NCBI GenBank assembly: GCA_963921825.1
Contig: OY997589.1
Coordinates: 23,147,482 to 23,211,481, forward strand
Length of the DNA: 64,000 nucleotides
Reading direction: 5' to 3'
From: Erodium maritimum
Lineage: Eukaryota; Streptophyta; Magnoliopsida; Geraniales; Geraniaceae
Part shown: piece after piece, positions 1-11,427 of the stretch
How positions within the stretch are numbered: the first letter of the stretch is position 1
How the letters are laid out: each line of letters opens with the position of its first letter
Translations under genes and position numbers: made by a program
The notes under the pieces: model-generated
The model's database searches: none
What the model saw: the letters and a program-made list of their open reading frames with translations, nothing else
Told to the model about the DNA's origin: nothing

Positions 1-652
1 CCCTCACGATGAGCCACATATGCTTGAATTTGAACACCTGCTTTTCCTCCTTCAAGTACGCCTCTTCAGCGCCTGCCAGGACGTCAACCTCGTTCCTCCC
101 GCTTGTCACCGCGCTCTCAAAGTTGGTGTACTTCTCCTGGAACTTGGTGATGAAGCCTTTCACCTTATGCCAATGGTCCTTGCAAGCCATCCACGCCCAA
201 GGTGGGTCCTCTGCCGGTCTAACCGCCTCGTACTCGGCATGCACCTTTTGCCAGTACTTGTCATTCTTCTGGTTCTTCCCGTGGATGTGGTCGAGCGAAT
301 TGTTCAGCCACGCTCGTGCCAATCTGACCTCCTCCGCGGTTGTCCACTTCGGTCGCGGAAGTGGTCTCGGCCGCTGATCTGCAGATGCCGCCGCCTTCCC
401 CTTCCTCCTCCTCGCTTGCGTCGGAGCTGAATGGCAAGGTTGGGTGGCCGGAACGAATTGGGAAGGTTGCACTTGGGACTCTGGCCATTGGGTCGGAGGG
501 GTGTATGGAGGAAGCGGCGTTGAGTGCTCCGATTGAAGGAGTTGGGAAAAGGAGGAGTAGTTGGCCAAGAAGTCCTCTTCGGTGTGTTGAGAACTCACGT
601 CTTCATCATCCATGGAGTCGGCAAGGGATTGGATGGCTTCATTCGGGTCCAT
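1..652 (-). CDS. Harbinger-associated Myb/SANT-like protein (partial)
   Basis: The minus strand is open from an ATG at 652 down to the left edge, giving at least 217 codons without a stop; the C-terminus lies outside the window. The N-terminal 90 residues are acidic, then Ser/Pro/Gln-rich, ending in a basic patch (ARRRKGK). A trihelix/Myb-SANT-like domain follows (about residues 100-185: KWTTAEEVRLARAWLNNS, then CKDHWHKVKGFITKFQEKY). This arrangement is typical of the plant proteins often mislabelled 'glutathione S-transferase T3-like', which are the DNA-binding partner protein of PIF/Harbinger transposases. A TATAAATA box lies about 100 bp upstream on the same strand and a terminal-repeat-like end lies near 987. 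The family call comes from the domain pattern. The transposase gene itself is not visible. Confidence 0.8.
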   Translation of the reverse strand, partial: MDPNEAIQSLADSMDDEDVSSQHTEEDFLANYSSFSQLLQSEHSTPLPPYTPPTQWPESQVQPSQFVPATQPCHSAPTQARRRKGKAAASADQRPRPLPRPKWTTAEEVRLARAWLNNSLDHIHGKNQKNDKYWQKVHAEYEAVRPAEDPPWAWMACKDHWHKVKGFITKFQEKYTNFESAVTSGRNEVDVLAGAEEAYLKEEKQVFKFKHMWLIVR

Positions 653-756
653 AACGAGTGTAGGAATTTTTTTTGGAGAGAATTTGATGAGGAATAGATG
701 AAGGTAAGCTAAAAACAAGTGAAGAGAGGGTAAAATTTGAGTTGGGGGTGGATCTG

Positions 757-764
757 TATTTATA
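757..764 (-). promoter_or_regulatory. TATA box of the Harbinger Myb-like gene
   Basis: Reads TATAAATA on the minus strand, 105 bp upstream of the ATG at 652. It lies in a short leader that is otherwise A/T-rich and has no upstream ATG in strong context. The assignment is positional. Confidence 0.5.
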
Positions 765-1298
765 GAGAAATTTAGGACTTTTTTGGGGTCGGCGTCGCCA
801 CGTGTCGGGTCATGACTGGCTAACCGACTAGCCGTTGGCGCCAGACACGACCCCCCTCGTCGTTGCCAGAACCAGCCACGACCCCGCAGACACGGCTTCC
901 AGACATGACAAGTCGTGTCTACGCATCGTGTCTGGGCCGTGCCTACGCCAGACACGACGCATAGACATGACCGTTGGAGCTGCTCTAAGGCGGTTAAATC
1001 TAAAGTAGACGGTGGTGATTGAGAGACGACGGTTGCGACCATAAGAAGGGAGAGGGACGATGAGCCAAAGAGGAAGGAGAGCATAAAAAGAAGAGGAGCA
1101 ACTACCATTAGAAGCCTCCATCACCGAAACTACCCAAACCATTACTGACGGTCGGGCACTGCGAGTAAAGAGTATATATGTTTCGGTTTTTGGTTAGTTT
1201 GTGGATAATGTCTTTTTCATATAAGTGCTTATTTCCCTCTAGCAAGAAACCCATATGTGATTATGAGTATAACCAAACTTTGGCTGATTTCAGATTTT

Positions 1299-1727
1299 GT
1301 TTGCTCACCTCAATAGCCTAACTATTAATTTTTTTCACCTCAATACCCTAATTATTTTTAGTGGCACCTCAAGACCCTAGAATGCATTTCTTTTTCATTT
1401 TGATACCCGCCGTCAATTTTTCATCTATTTTTGGATGAAAACACTTAAAAAATCTATAATATCACTCACTAACAATCAAAATTTTAAAAGCATGCCATTG
1501 GTTTTCAAAATTTCTTTTAAAAAATAAGTTTTTAATGTCACAAAATGCATTGTAGGGTAGTGAGGTGCCACAAAAAATGCATTCTAGGGTAGTGAGGTGC
1601 CACAAAAATGCATTGTAGGGTAGTGAGGTGCCACAAAAAATAGTTAGGGTATATAAGTGAAAAAAAAATACATTCTAAGACATTGAGGTGGTGAAAAAAA
1701 TTAATAATTAAGATATCGAGGTGAAAA
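1299..1727. mobile_element. MITE with long imperfect terminal inverted repeats
   Basis: About 430 bp, AT-rich and without coding capacity. The left arm (TCACCTCAATAGCCTAACTA onward) is matched in inverse at the right end (TCACCTCGATATCTTAATTA on the minus strand). The arms continue inward through the TGGCACCTC..CCCTA..AATGCATT motif. Part of the interior (1462-1505) resembles the left arm of the larger element at 5074-5120, so the two may belong to one Mutator-like family. No clean target duplication was found. Confidence 0.6.
1545..1643. repeat. about 31-bp tandem repeat, three units
   Basis: Three consecutive copies of a unit reading approximately TGCATTGTAGGGTAGTGAGG followed by TGCCACAAAAA. 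The units differ by single bases and A-run length. They sit inside the right arm of the MITE at 1299-1727. Confidence 0.75.
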
Positions 1728-2374
1728 TATTCCTTAGAAAAAGCCTTCACATGAATCATGACCATGATCACCCCGCAACAAAGTCATGCTTGTTAAGAAT
1801 ACATAGTTAGATATCTCAGATTAATTAGTTAATATTTTTGTTTAAGCTATTAAGTGAATCAATAAAAGAAGGAAGAAGCTCCAAATGCCTTTCCTGAATT
1901 TTTGTCGAAACATGTTGAAATTAGTGAATGCAAATTAGGTACTATCATGTGTTAGATTAAGGTGACAAACCCTAATGACATGTTGGAAGTTCAGATTGAT
2001 AATTAATTATATATCTCAGTTCTAATCAACATATGGGCCATTATGTCTAGCTAGCAGAGATAACCATGCATCAACCAAAATCTACTTGTCTAATCACCAA
2101 GTGTTTGACATTATATAACTTGGTGATTAATATATAAATCTTAATCTCAAGAAATGTATCTAATATATATATTACTACAAATAATTGATTATTAAATTAG
2201 TTTAATTAATCATCTGTATTTATTATTTGATCAATTTAGTAAACAAATTTCAGGTCGAAGTTTGATCAGTTGCTTAAATTTACATATAAATATGGTTTTT
2301 CAAAATACAAAATATTATTATAAAAGAAGTGCAAATAAATAATAATGTGTATCAAATGAGATAGTAGATAACTA
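1728..2374. other. AT-rich spacer, no gene seen
   Basis: About 650 bp of very AT-rich sequence with many stops in all frames. No repeat ends, RNA gene or conserved coding signal was recognised. Confidence 0.6.
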
Positions 2375-2387
2375 AATGGATTCAACA

Positions 2388-3790
2388 GTGATGATACTGA
2401 TATGTCTGCTAGGGTTTCGAAGCAGCGTCGCCACTGCAACCCTTCCCTCTTCCGGCCGAGTTTCGGTGGTACCCTCCCGTCTTTGGGTCGGGATCCCCAG
2501 GTCCCCTCTTTGTCGAACTTACCCGTCTCTGGTATGGACGAGATCCTATTGCAGGCACCCTCTTCCTCCCAGTGTTGTCAGTTTCGCTGTCGTTCATCGC
2601 TCCTGCACCCCCAGCCAGTCTTTCACCTTCCTACCTCTAGGGGAGGTGGAGATCTAGGGAAAGGCTCTGTCTTTCTGCCCCCGACGACTGTCACACCAAT
2701 CTCTGTCATCCTTTTTATCGCTCGGAGGTCGTCTCCCTTGAGGTGATCTCCAAGACCCTCGACGCCGTTTTCGTCACTGCCTTCCCCAGTGCCAAGTTCG
2801 GGTCTGGATGGGATTGCCTCGCAAGGGAAATTGGGGAGACAAACCTACAATCCACCACCAGACACCCCTTCATCTCCAACGCCAGGCCCCCCTCTGGCTC
2901 CATCGCCGGGACTACCGTCTGGGCAGAGAAATTGGGATCCGGATCCTGGGCCTTCGTCTCCACAGGTAAAATCATCTATTGAGGCGTTAGGGTTTCAGCC
3001 TCCAATGGAGGACAGACTTAGGTTTTCAGCCCATCCCCGCCATGTCTCATCCTGACGCTGCCTCCACCCTTCCCAGAGTAGGTTCAGTCTCTCTGCTCCA
3101 CCGCTATGGCGTTCTCGGCCCTGGGTTACTTCCATCCCAAGTAACGGCCTGATCCCTCTCCCTCTGAACCCTAGATCGCCGAGTTCTTGGCCTTACCACG
3201 ACCTTGCTCTGGTTCTTGCTTCGGGCTCGCGTTTTCTAGGGTTGCGCCTTCACCTGGGCCTCCGAGGTATCGGGTTAGCTCTCCCGATCAGCCCCCGTTG
3301 CTACTGAAGCCTCTGGCGCGTCCTTCTCCTTGGCCTCCGCCGCCGTCGCTGCCTCTGAATGAGTCACCGTCGTCCCTGAAGCCACCTCCTCATTGGCCTC
3401 CACCCCCGCTCCGTCCTCGACCACTCTCTCGATTATGGATCTCGCTAATCGGATGGGTCTTTGGTATTGTTTCTGACTTCGTCTTTGCATGGTCAATGAC
3501 GACAAGAATCCAGTGCCCTATCATTACTATTGAGGTCCCTCAGGATCTCCGGTACCCCGCTCCTCCTCACTATCTTCTCTCTTTGCTCACAGGGCACCAC
3601 TTGCCTATACGACATCCAGCTCAGTGATAGCTGGCCCATCCAATACCGTTAGTGATGGTTATCGTATGTTAATAACTGCGACACCATTGTGTCTTTTTTC
3701 TGTTCTTATTCTTCGTGGTCAGGGTTTTACCCCTGATGCACTCAAATGTATTCGAAATTAAACTAATGTATTGCACTTTCCGTTAAAAAA
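2388..3790 (+). mobile_element. non-autonomous retroposon (about 1.4 kb) with 13-bp target duplication
   Basis: A GC-rich block abruptly different from its AT-rich surroundings, ending in CACTTTCCGTTAAAAAAA. It is flanked by AATGGATTCAACA (2375-2387) and AATGAATTCAACA (3791-3803), a 13-bp duplication with one mismatch. Poly(A) tail plus target duplication is the mark of L1-type target-primed insertion. The interior has short overlapping ORFs but no recognisable LINE domain, so it is probably a deletion derivative or non-coding partner of a LINE. Confidence 0.8.
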
Positions 3791-3803
3791 AATGAATTCA
3801 ACA

Positions 3804-4930
3804 TTATAAATTATCTTTAAAATTACTTGATAATAGTAAATGTTTTTTGTATTGTTATAGCGAAATTGAAAATTTCTGTATTCTTATTTTGTTAATTTAT
3901 CTATTTCTCCTATTACATTATAATGGTGACAAGAGGTCACATGTGCCAATAAAGGTAAAACGATAATGATTTAGAATGTGTACAGTCAAGATGAGGGGCT
4001 TGAATTAGGTTAGAATAACTATCAAGTTTCTAAAAGAACAAAGAAGGTGACAGCAACATTAACAAGTGATAAATTTGGCAGACACAATTGTGGCATACCT
4101 AATTCAACATTGACCAATCACTCATTTCTGGTTGATATTTATACGAAATGTGATGTGTGTCCTTTTCAGGTTGATTGTGATTTTTGTGGGAAAATGTATG
4201 GAGCATCCAAAGGAGGGAACATGGTGAACCCAATGGGTTTCTCCTAGGTGGGTGTGGGCCCAATCAACCATATTTGAACTAACGAATTTTTTATTTTATT
4301 TTCCTAATGATGGGGGGAGAGCATACATTGCATACATTGTTGCCTTCTGATAAAGAAATGAAGTACCATATAACTTGGTTTTCACCATCATTCTTTTAGT
4401 TCGTAAGGATGGCATAATCTTGCTCTCAAGACACAGTATTTCATTTTGTCGTCGATGATCTTTAAAAGTGTGGTCTATTAATTATGTTTGACAAGTTACT
4501 GTTGCACGTTATCAAGGAGACGTAGGCGTTACATTGTTTTAATTACGAGTTATAAAGGTTCGAAGAACACAGTAAAAATATGTTAAGTCTTCATAGTAAT
4601 TTATGACGACGAAGTTTCAATGTGTTGTCTCGTTGACTGTATCCACCAAAAGACTCAAATCCAATAAATAGACGCAATGCTTTAAAATTGTGTCTCCTAA
4701 GAGAGACTAAAGAAGAAAAAAACATAATACATCATCCTGTGGTCGTTCTATTCTAAACTTGTGATTCACATTGCATTTCACGATTCAGTTCACAATTTCA
4801 GCAATTCCAAATACACAATTTCAAGCAAGTCTTTCATGGGGATATACATCTAATGATTCAAAAGGCACATCATTTAAGGATTCTAACATCCAACTCAAAA
4901 TCATTGCAGAATTCCGACAAGTCTATAATA
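3804..4930. other. AT-rich spacer, no gene seen
   Basis: About 1.1 kb with no ORF longer than 66 codons and no family match recognised. A 66-codon ORF at 4047-4247 contains a few Cys residues but no recognisable domain. Confidence 0.5.
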
Positions 4931-5451
4931 GAAAATTTTAGTATAGTACATTGGGAAACTTTAGTGTGTGTTTTTTTTTTGTTTACACTACCCTAAAAAA
5001 GTTTTATTTTCAATTTAGTAACCACCATTATTTTTATGTTATTTTTCCGTCCAAAATAGCTAAAAAGTCCATAATACCCCTCACTAACAATCAAAATTTC
5101 AAAATCCTGTCATTGAGTTTTCATAACTTAAAAACTAGTGAAATGACAATAATAGCCTTCATGACCTTTCAAAATTTTAAAATATGTCATTTAAATAATT
5201 TCCAAAATATTAATTATAAAAATCATATTTTGTTTTAAAAATTATATAAATCATATTTTGATTTAAAATATATTTATAAAGCAAAATTTAATTTTAAAAA
5301 TATATAAAAATCAGATTTTAATTTTTTTATATCATTATTTCTTAAAATGTCAAAAAATACATGATAATCTCAATAATTATAAATCAGATTTTAATTTATT
5401 TATTTAATTAATTCTTTAAAGTTCAAAAAAGTAATAGTTGATAAACTAAAA

Positions 5452-6788
5452 CATAGGGTTTCTCTCTCAAACTCTCTTACACTCTCCAAACTTTCCGATC
5501 TGCCGCCTCCATATTTCGCCTCCTTCTCCGATCATCTTCACCTTCCCTTGGTGACACCCGCTATGAAACTGCCTCTCATCTGCCAACCCATCGCCCCACT
5601 GTAAGTCGACCAGCAAGGTGGGGACTATGGATCATTCTGTACAAAGAATCCACATCCACTACAAAATATCGCCACAAGCTTCCCCGTGAAATAATCTACA
5701 ACCAGATTAAAGACCGGCCAATTATGGTAGACTCACACCAATTACCACCACGCAAGACTGCTAGAACCAAGGATGAGATGATCGAACCGGTCCTCTGATG
5801 GATTCCATATGAGAAATAAATGAGAGAAGGCCCCCGGATCCCCACTAGGGCAAGACCGTTGGCCTATTCCCCCCACAACTCTACCATGGGGCACCGATAC
5901 CCAAGACCAACCCCGAATGAGGAGAGGAAACCATGAAACCTAAATGGACCTGGGTGGGAACCTCTAGGTCACGACCACGCCCTAAACAACACCGTAGGCC
6001 CCGATATGGCGAACCTTATCCATGGACGACGATCCACCACTATGGACGAATCATTCTCAATCCATTCACCGATGACTCTTTCGAACAAGGCTCCCCCAAA
6101 ATATTGAAGGGGTATGGGATGCTGATGAGACTTTACGTTGCAGTGGATGTATGCACCCCGAGGAAGGACTTATGGAAACCCTTGGAGGATACACATGCTC
6201 CGGACGGATGACCCATCCTATTTCCATCACCACCGGGGCTGGGAGATTCTCATACCCCTATCCACCGGATGGTGGACCCTGTTGGGATTTCTCGTCTCAA
6301 GATTCAAATGAATCAGGAACCCCTAACCAAGACAGCTCGTACTCCACGGACGCGAAAAATACTAAGGACGTCAACCTAGATGGAGAGATAGCGAGGAACG
6401 CTAAACTGCGTCACGGGTCGCGATGAACAACTTCGGGACTCTCAGGGTGTCATTGAGTTGACACACCCCGGTCTTCACGAATTAGTTGCTTGCTGATCTC
6501 CAATATGCTCCTTTCCTTGGCATACTCCTTGACCGAATGTTACGACACACCAAATACGGTCAAATCAAGACAGGGAATGTCTCATGGATATACAACGCCA
6601 ATCTCATTTGAAATTGGGAACCACCCCTAATCTCTCATTGGTCTACACCGGGTTTTTAGCTATAAGATCAATGTTTCGGCTGTAACTGAAACTGTACCTC
6701 GTCCTTTTCAATTCTTTCCAATTATGTATGGTCAACTCGGCCCTTTTCTAATTACATTAATAAACTAACTTTCGTTGGAAAAAAAACA
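5452..6788 (+). mobile_element. retroposon, same family as the element at 28596-34212
   Basis: Starts AGGGTTTCTCTCTCAAACTC and ends in TTTCGTTGG plus poly(A). Blocks match the copy at about 28640-29866 and 33573-33713 along its length: GCCACAAGCTTCC, TACCACCACGCAAGA, GACGACGATCCACCA, CACCGGATGGTGGA, GAGGTGTCATTGAG-like and GGAACCACCCC. Frames are broken in both copies, so any original protein is lost. Flanking AAAACAT (left) and AAAACAT (right) may be a short target duplication. Confidence 0.65.
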
Positions 6789-7110
6789 TTTAACTATAAA
6801 TATAATTAACTTTTTAATATATATAAATTGTTTACAGTTATTTTTCTTTAATATCATCACATCCAAGTTCTTTCCCAAATCCTCCTTAGTTCATGCTCTT
6901 CCAATCCATTTATCCCCTAATACATTATTGATAAAAAAAAATCGAGTGAGTGGTAAATGATAAAAAAAATACAGAGATAATTCTAATTCTTCTCTTTCTC
7001 TTCTTCTTTAGCCCAAATCTAAATTTAAACCTAAAACCAAACCTTCTCTCTCCCTCAATGAAACAAAGAGAATCTATCTTCATGAAACTCCTCAAATAAC
7101 AATGGCACCA

Positions 7111-8115
7111 AGAGCATCTCCAGTCCTTAACAAGGTTGCTCGCTAAAAAAAAGAGGTTGAAAAACTATCAACCAGCTGATTTTTTTTTGCAGTCACAAGA
7201 ATGAAAGGAAAAAATAAGTATTTTTCTTCACATTCTGTATCGGCCAACATATAGCTGTGGCGGTTAGCTAACCGCTGGTTGAAGCGTCGCCGGTTGATAG
7301 AAGTATTTTAATATTTTCTCTCTCCTAGTTTTTCTCTCTCTTCCCCATCATAAAATTATTAGTCCATGGACTGGAGTAGGGGTGTCCATGGGCCGGGCCC
7401 CGGCCCCATGGCTAAATTTTGGAACCGGCCCGGAGTGACTGGGTCAAAAAAAAAAATAACCCATTCCCAGCCCCAAGCCCAAAAAGAGACTTTTGAACCC
7501 ACCCGTGTGAATTATGGGCCGGTTCACCGGGTTGGACCGATCCACCCGAATTGCTTAAATAATTATCAAATTAATACATTGACAGTAACACAATATAATT
7601 TCAAAAAACATCATTGGCAAAAAAAACCATTAAAAACCATTGACAGTAACACATCGAAGGATGTGAATAAATCTATACACACACACAAGTCGAAAGTGAA
7701 TAAATCTACTCAGTACTCACAAGAACCCTCGAAATGAATGGAGGAAGAAAAAGAGTTGCTCGCATGCGGTGCCGACATGGTTTATTTACAACCCTCAATT
7801 TCCAAGGAGAGTAGGATAAGCCCTTTGTGTCGCGTGCGGTACAACTATAGTCTACTATAGTATTAGTATATTAATTAAATGTTTAAGGTCTAAGGGCCAT
7901 TAAGGCTTATGAGTTATGACCGGGTGGGCCGGGTTCATGTGGTTTTAAAACTTTCAACCCGGGCCCGGGCCCATTCACTCCGGATCAAGGTTTTAGAGAA
8001 CCGGTACCGCCCCCACAACCCATGGGGCTAGGCCTAATGGGACCGGTTGGTCCGGATTGACCGGGTGGGTCGGTTTTCGGATTAATATTGGACACCCCTA
8101 GACTGGAGATGCTCT
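7111..8115. mobile_element. MITE interrupted by a hAT element
   Basis: The left end is AGAGCATCTCCAGTCC at 7111-7126. The inverse, GGACTGGAGATGCTCT, is present at the right but split: GGACTGGAG lies at 7368-7376 and ATGCTCT at 8109-8115, separated by the hAT element and its target duplication. Rejoined, the MITE would be about 270 bp with 16-bp perfect terminal repeats. The superfamily (Harbinger or Mutator) is uncertain because no clear target duplication was seen. Confidence 0.65.
7377..8100. mobile_element. non-autonomous hAT element, 8-bp target duplication
   Basis: Perfect 12-bp terminal inverted repeats TAGGGGTGTCCA / TGGACACCCCTA enclose 724 bp. They are flanked by perfect 8-bp duplications GACTGGAG at 7369-7376 and 8101-8108. 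The 8-bp duplication and the TAGGGGTG terminus are hAT features. Subterminal regions are rich in GGGCC/CCGG motifs. No transposase ORF is present. Confidence 0.88.
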
Positions 8116-8339
8116 AATGGAAGCAACATTAATGGAGGCCCAACTATTTCACTAACCCTCAATCTCATCTCTAGGTCTGAAACCAGTCCTTACCCAACCA
8201 CCTTTGCCCGATAGTTACACATTTGAGCACGTGATCCAGATGCTCACCAACTCCTCCGTATAGAACTAGAGCAATACAAAACTTAAGTAATAAATTAATT
8301 ACTTGAGCGTACATAACTCAGACATATTTAAAGATTAGA

Positions 8340-8690
8340 GGAGGTGGATTTTCTTGTCGGTGCTTGCGTTCTGGAACCCACTATTTTAGCGATGGAGAAG
8401 CATGATGACACCGACATCTGCAGTTCATCAGTGAGTTCATCGGTGATGGAACATAGACTGAGTCATTAAGGAGGATTAGGATTGTAACAAATCTAGTTCG
8501 AACATCATTAAATAGCTTCAGGACGTTAGCATTCAACTTTAGAAAGTCTCTTACAAGTGAAATCATGCAAGCACAGAAGCTGAAAAGAAATCAGAGAAGA
8601 AGCTCAAGGAGCTTTATGGCTGGAAGTGAAAAGCAATTAGAGATGAAGCTGAAACTTCGGGATAATGTTAGACCCTGAAAAGTCAAGGTT
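8340..8690 (+). other. unassigned coding-like fragment inside the Mutator-like element
   Basis: This stretch has more balanced base composition than the surrounding arms and short open segments on the plus strand, for example a stretch reading MEKHDDTDICSSS from 8392. Stops interrupt it and no domain was recognised. A captured gene piece is possible for an element of this type, but that is inference. Confidence 0.25.
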
Positions 8691-9084
8691 AAAAATTAGG
8701 GGGGATTTTTGGCATTTGATAAAAAATTAAGGTCGTCTATGAAGTACATGAATAATTTCCGTCAAAACCGGACGAAAAATTAATGCGTGGTACTAAGTTT
8801 AAAATAAAACTTTTTAGGGTAATGAAAACGAAAATAACCAGATTAGCGTATTATAGTGAAAATAAAACTTTCCAAAGGTATTATAATAAATTTTCCCATA
8901 TAATATTCCAGTATTCTAACATGTCATGAAATCAAAACTTAAATAATTCCAAAATTATGAAAAGTCTATAATAATGAGTTCATGATTCTAACAAGTCATG
9001 AAATCAAAACTCAAATCATTCTAACATTCTAACCATTTCAATAACCTAACAACAAATCATCCACCCTCAACTAAATTTCAATAA

Positions 9085-10532
9085 GAGTAATAATCTCTCT
9101 CTAACCCTTTCTCTCTCGCTTCTCTCTAAGTTTCTCCGCCGTGCTTTGCCGCTCGCGGCGGTGGTCTCGTGGCTCCGGCCACGAGACTACTGCCGTATCT
9201 CTCTCCCTTCCTTCCCTTCTACTTCTTTCCCTTCCTTCCATCTCTCTAGCCCTCTCTCTTTCCCTCCTTCGGGCGTGTTTCCTCCTCCAATCTCGACGTC
9301 CAAGCTCAGATCCGGTCGTGGGACAGCCTTCCCTTCCTCCCCTGGCAAGGATAGTTGCAGATCTGGGCTTGTTGTCGGGGTTAGGGGTCGTCCTCGCCTT
9401 ATCGGCTCCTCCGGTGAGTCTGTGAGTCTGCTCTTTGACCTTTCTCTACTCTAGTGGACGTGGGACGCGTTTCCGACAAGGATCGCTGCGCTTTGGGTAG
9501 ATCTCGTCGAAGTGGAGGTCGGCAGCTTGCTTCTGGTGTACCGGTTGTGGATCTGACTCTCCAGACTCAGATCTACTTCTTCCCCTTTTTGGGGGTGTTG
9601 CAGTGGGCTCTGCGGTGGCGCGTGGGAAGTGCCCCTTCCAGATCCCGACGATGTCATCTGAATCCGGTTGTGGGACGTGCTTCCCTCCCTGGGATCGACG
9701 CGGTTTCAATTGATGTAGTTGCTTTGGAGGGAGCTTCTTTTCGGTGGTGCTGTCTGGAGCTCGAAGGTTCAATGGCTTCTATTGCGCCCTCCCTGTTTCA
9801 GGTTTGGCCCTCTCCTTTGCCCTGATTGAGGTTGTTCTTCCTCCCTTCCCTTTCTACTTACTTCTCCTTGGGTTTGCTCGTTTTCCCGACCAAGTGCGGT
9901 TGGGGCTCACCGGTATTAGGTGTTGGCCGCCGGTGAGGACCAGGCTTTTAAGCCTTCAAAAACCTCTGGATTAAGTAATTTAGACTTGTGGGTTCCGGTG
10001 GTCTTCACCGGAAAGTCTCTGCCGTTCGGTGTTGGCCGGCGGCATTGAGCTGGGATTGGAATTTCATCTTCATTAGGGTTGAGAAGTTTAGAAGTTGGAG
10101 TCTGCTGCTCGTTTCTTGGTTCGTTGGTTGTAGCTGCTACCCTGTGTGGGTTTGCTAGTTCTGGTGTTGCATTCAAGTTCTACCCTGGTTGTATTCAAGT
10201 TGTTTGGGTCTTAGTTGCACCCCTGCGCTGGTTTGTGTTTTCTGGTGTTCTTGTGGTATTGTATTCAAGGTATTCAAGTTCTTGTGGTATTGTATTCAAG
10301 TTATTCCCCGGTTGTGGGGCTTTGGTATTCAAGTTATTCCCCGGTTGTGGGGCTTTGGTATTCAAGTTTATCCCCGATTGTGGGGCGTTGGTATTCAAGT
10401 TCATCCCCGCTTGTGGGGCGTTGGTGTTGGAGGTTCCTTCGGGAATGCTCGTAGGTTGTATTTCTTGTTTCATCCCGAGCTCTTTACTTCAAAGAGCCCG
10501 GTAATTTAAATATGCTTTGCTGATAAAAAAAA
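9085..10532 (+). mobile_element. non-autonomous retroposon with perfect 16-bp target duplication
   Basis: Flanked by identical AACTAAATTTCAATAA at 9069-9084 and 10533-10548. It begins with a pyrimidine-rich, GC-rich leader, becomes T/G-rich, and ends with a stem-loop (GCTCTTT..AAAGAGC) followed by ATATGCTTTGCTGATAAAAA. The last bases match the 3' end of the coding LINE at 34575-41740. ORFs inside are short and overlap in several frames, with no LINE domain. This is most simply a LINE-mobilised non-coding element of 1.45 kb. Confidence 0.88.
10265..10430 (+). repeat. 35-bp tandem repeat in the retroposon
   Basis: About four to five copies of a unit containing TATTCAAGTTATTCCCCGG and TTGTGGGGCTTTGG. 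The later copies drift (TTTATCCCCGATTGTGGGG, TTCATCCCCGCTTGTGGGG). It lies in the 3' half of the retroposon at 9085-10532. Confidence 0.8.
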
Positions 10533-10548
10533 AACTAAATTTCAATAA

Positions 10549-11426
10549 CATAAATTCCCCTAAAATTCGAGTTGCCTAACCTCTATTTCAATTGCAAAAT
10601 TTTACGCCCTATATAATTCTTAACAAATTAACTCCTAAAACTTCATTCATTTTAAACCAAACAATTAATTTTAAAATTTCCAATTCCTAAAATGAACCTA
10701 TATTGAATCAAAATTGAAACTAAATTCATAATCTTTGAGTAACTTTAAAAATTATAAATTCAACCATAATAATTCTCACACAATTTTATTTCAACAATTT
10801 CAACTCTCATTAACCTCAAACACATTCCTAAGTAATTTCAACTATCATTAACATCAAATAAATTCTTTTTTTTTTGATAATAAATAAATTCATTTCCTTA
10901 TCCTAAAAAATTGAATATTTCCAAGCAACAATTACCTAAAATAAAATTTAAATTTAGGCCGCAAAATCATAAAATCTCAAACTCAAAATATGACCTAGTT
11001 CAGAAATCGATGCAAAAAATTAACATCCTAAAATTTAATAAAATTGAACCAAAACTAATTTATATTTTCAACTTAGTTATACAAACCTAGATTAGATTAA
11101 ATTCATTATTATACAAAAAACTAATTTTCAATTTCACCAAAGTAATTGAATTAGATTAAAACCCTAGTTTCAACTATTCCTCGATTATAATTTCAACCCT
11201 AATTGAAAATATTCCCATTTTCAATTTCAACATTAATCATAACCCCTAAACCTAATAACTTCTTAACCTTAAATAAATTCTTAACTAGTTCAAGCCCCCA
11301 CAGTTTTTATTTTTAGAAGAAAGTTTCATACTATGCACCTTGTTTCTACGTGGGAGAAGGGAGGAGGCCGCCGGATGGTGGCTAAGTGGAGAGGAGAGAA
11401 CCAATGTAAGGTTGTGGTGCATAATC
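10549..11426. other. AT-rich spacer, no gene seen
   Basis: About 880 bp dominated by AATT-rich simple sequence, with stops in all frames. Nothing recognisable was found. Confidence 0.6.
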
Positions 11427-11427
11427 A

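Larger units (their letters stand above)
1..987 (-). mobile_element. PIF/Harbinger-like DNA transposon, one end
   Basis: The Myb/SANT-like gene is followed on its 5' side by a promoter region and then a terminus. Read on the minus strand the terminus is TTAGAGCAGCTCCAACGG, a typical plant Harbinger/Tourist-type end beside a TTA target. The subterminal stretch 838-962 carries many copies of a GACACGAC/GTCGTGTC motif in both orientations. The opposite terminal repeat lies left of the window, so the boundary at 987 rests on one end only. Confidence 0.6.
4931..8897. mobile_element. Mutator-like element with long terminal inverted repeats, holding other insertions
   Basis: The left arm (4931-5050) and the right arm (about 8770-8897, inverted) share a series of blocks: GAAAATTTTAGTATAGTAC against GAAAATTTATTATAATACC, then CACTACCCTAAAAAAGTTTT against CATTACCCTAAAAAGTTTT, then TTTTTCCGTCC against TTTTTCGTCCGG. 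Arms over 100 bp long are typical of Mutator-like elements. The interior holds a retroposon copy (about 5452-6788), a MITE with a hAT element (7111-8115) and an unassigned stretch at 8340-8690. No transposase was recognised. A convincing 9-bp target duplication was not found, so the exact ends are provisional. Confidence 0.5.

Noticed and set aside
3187-3627. 146-codon proline-rich plus-strand ORF
   Set aside because: It lies in the GC-rich body of a retroposon, overlaps ORFs in other frames and has no domain; composition alone explains it.
10079-10509. Overlapping ORFs of 92-141 codons on both strands
   Set aside because: They are produced by the 35-bp tandem repeat (35 is not a multiple of three, so all frames are affected) inside a retroposon.
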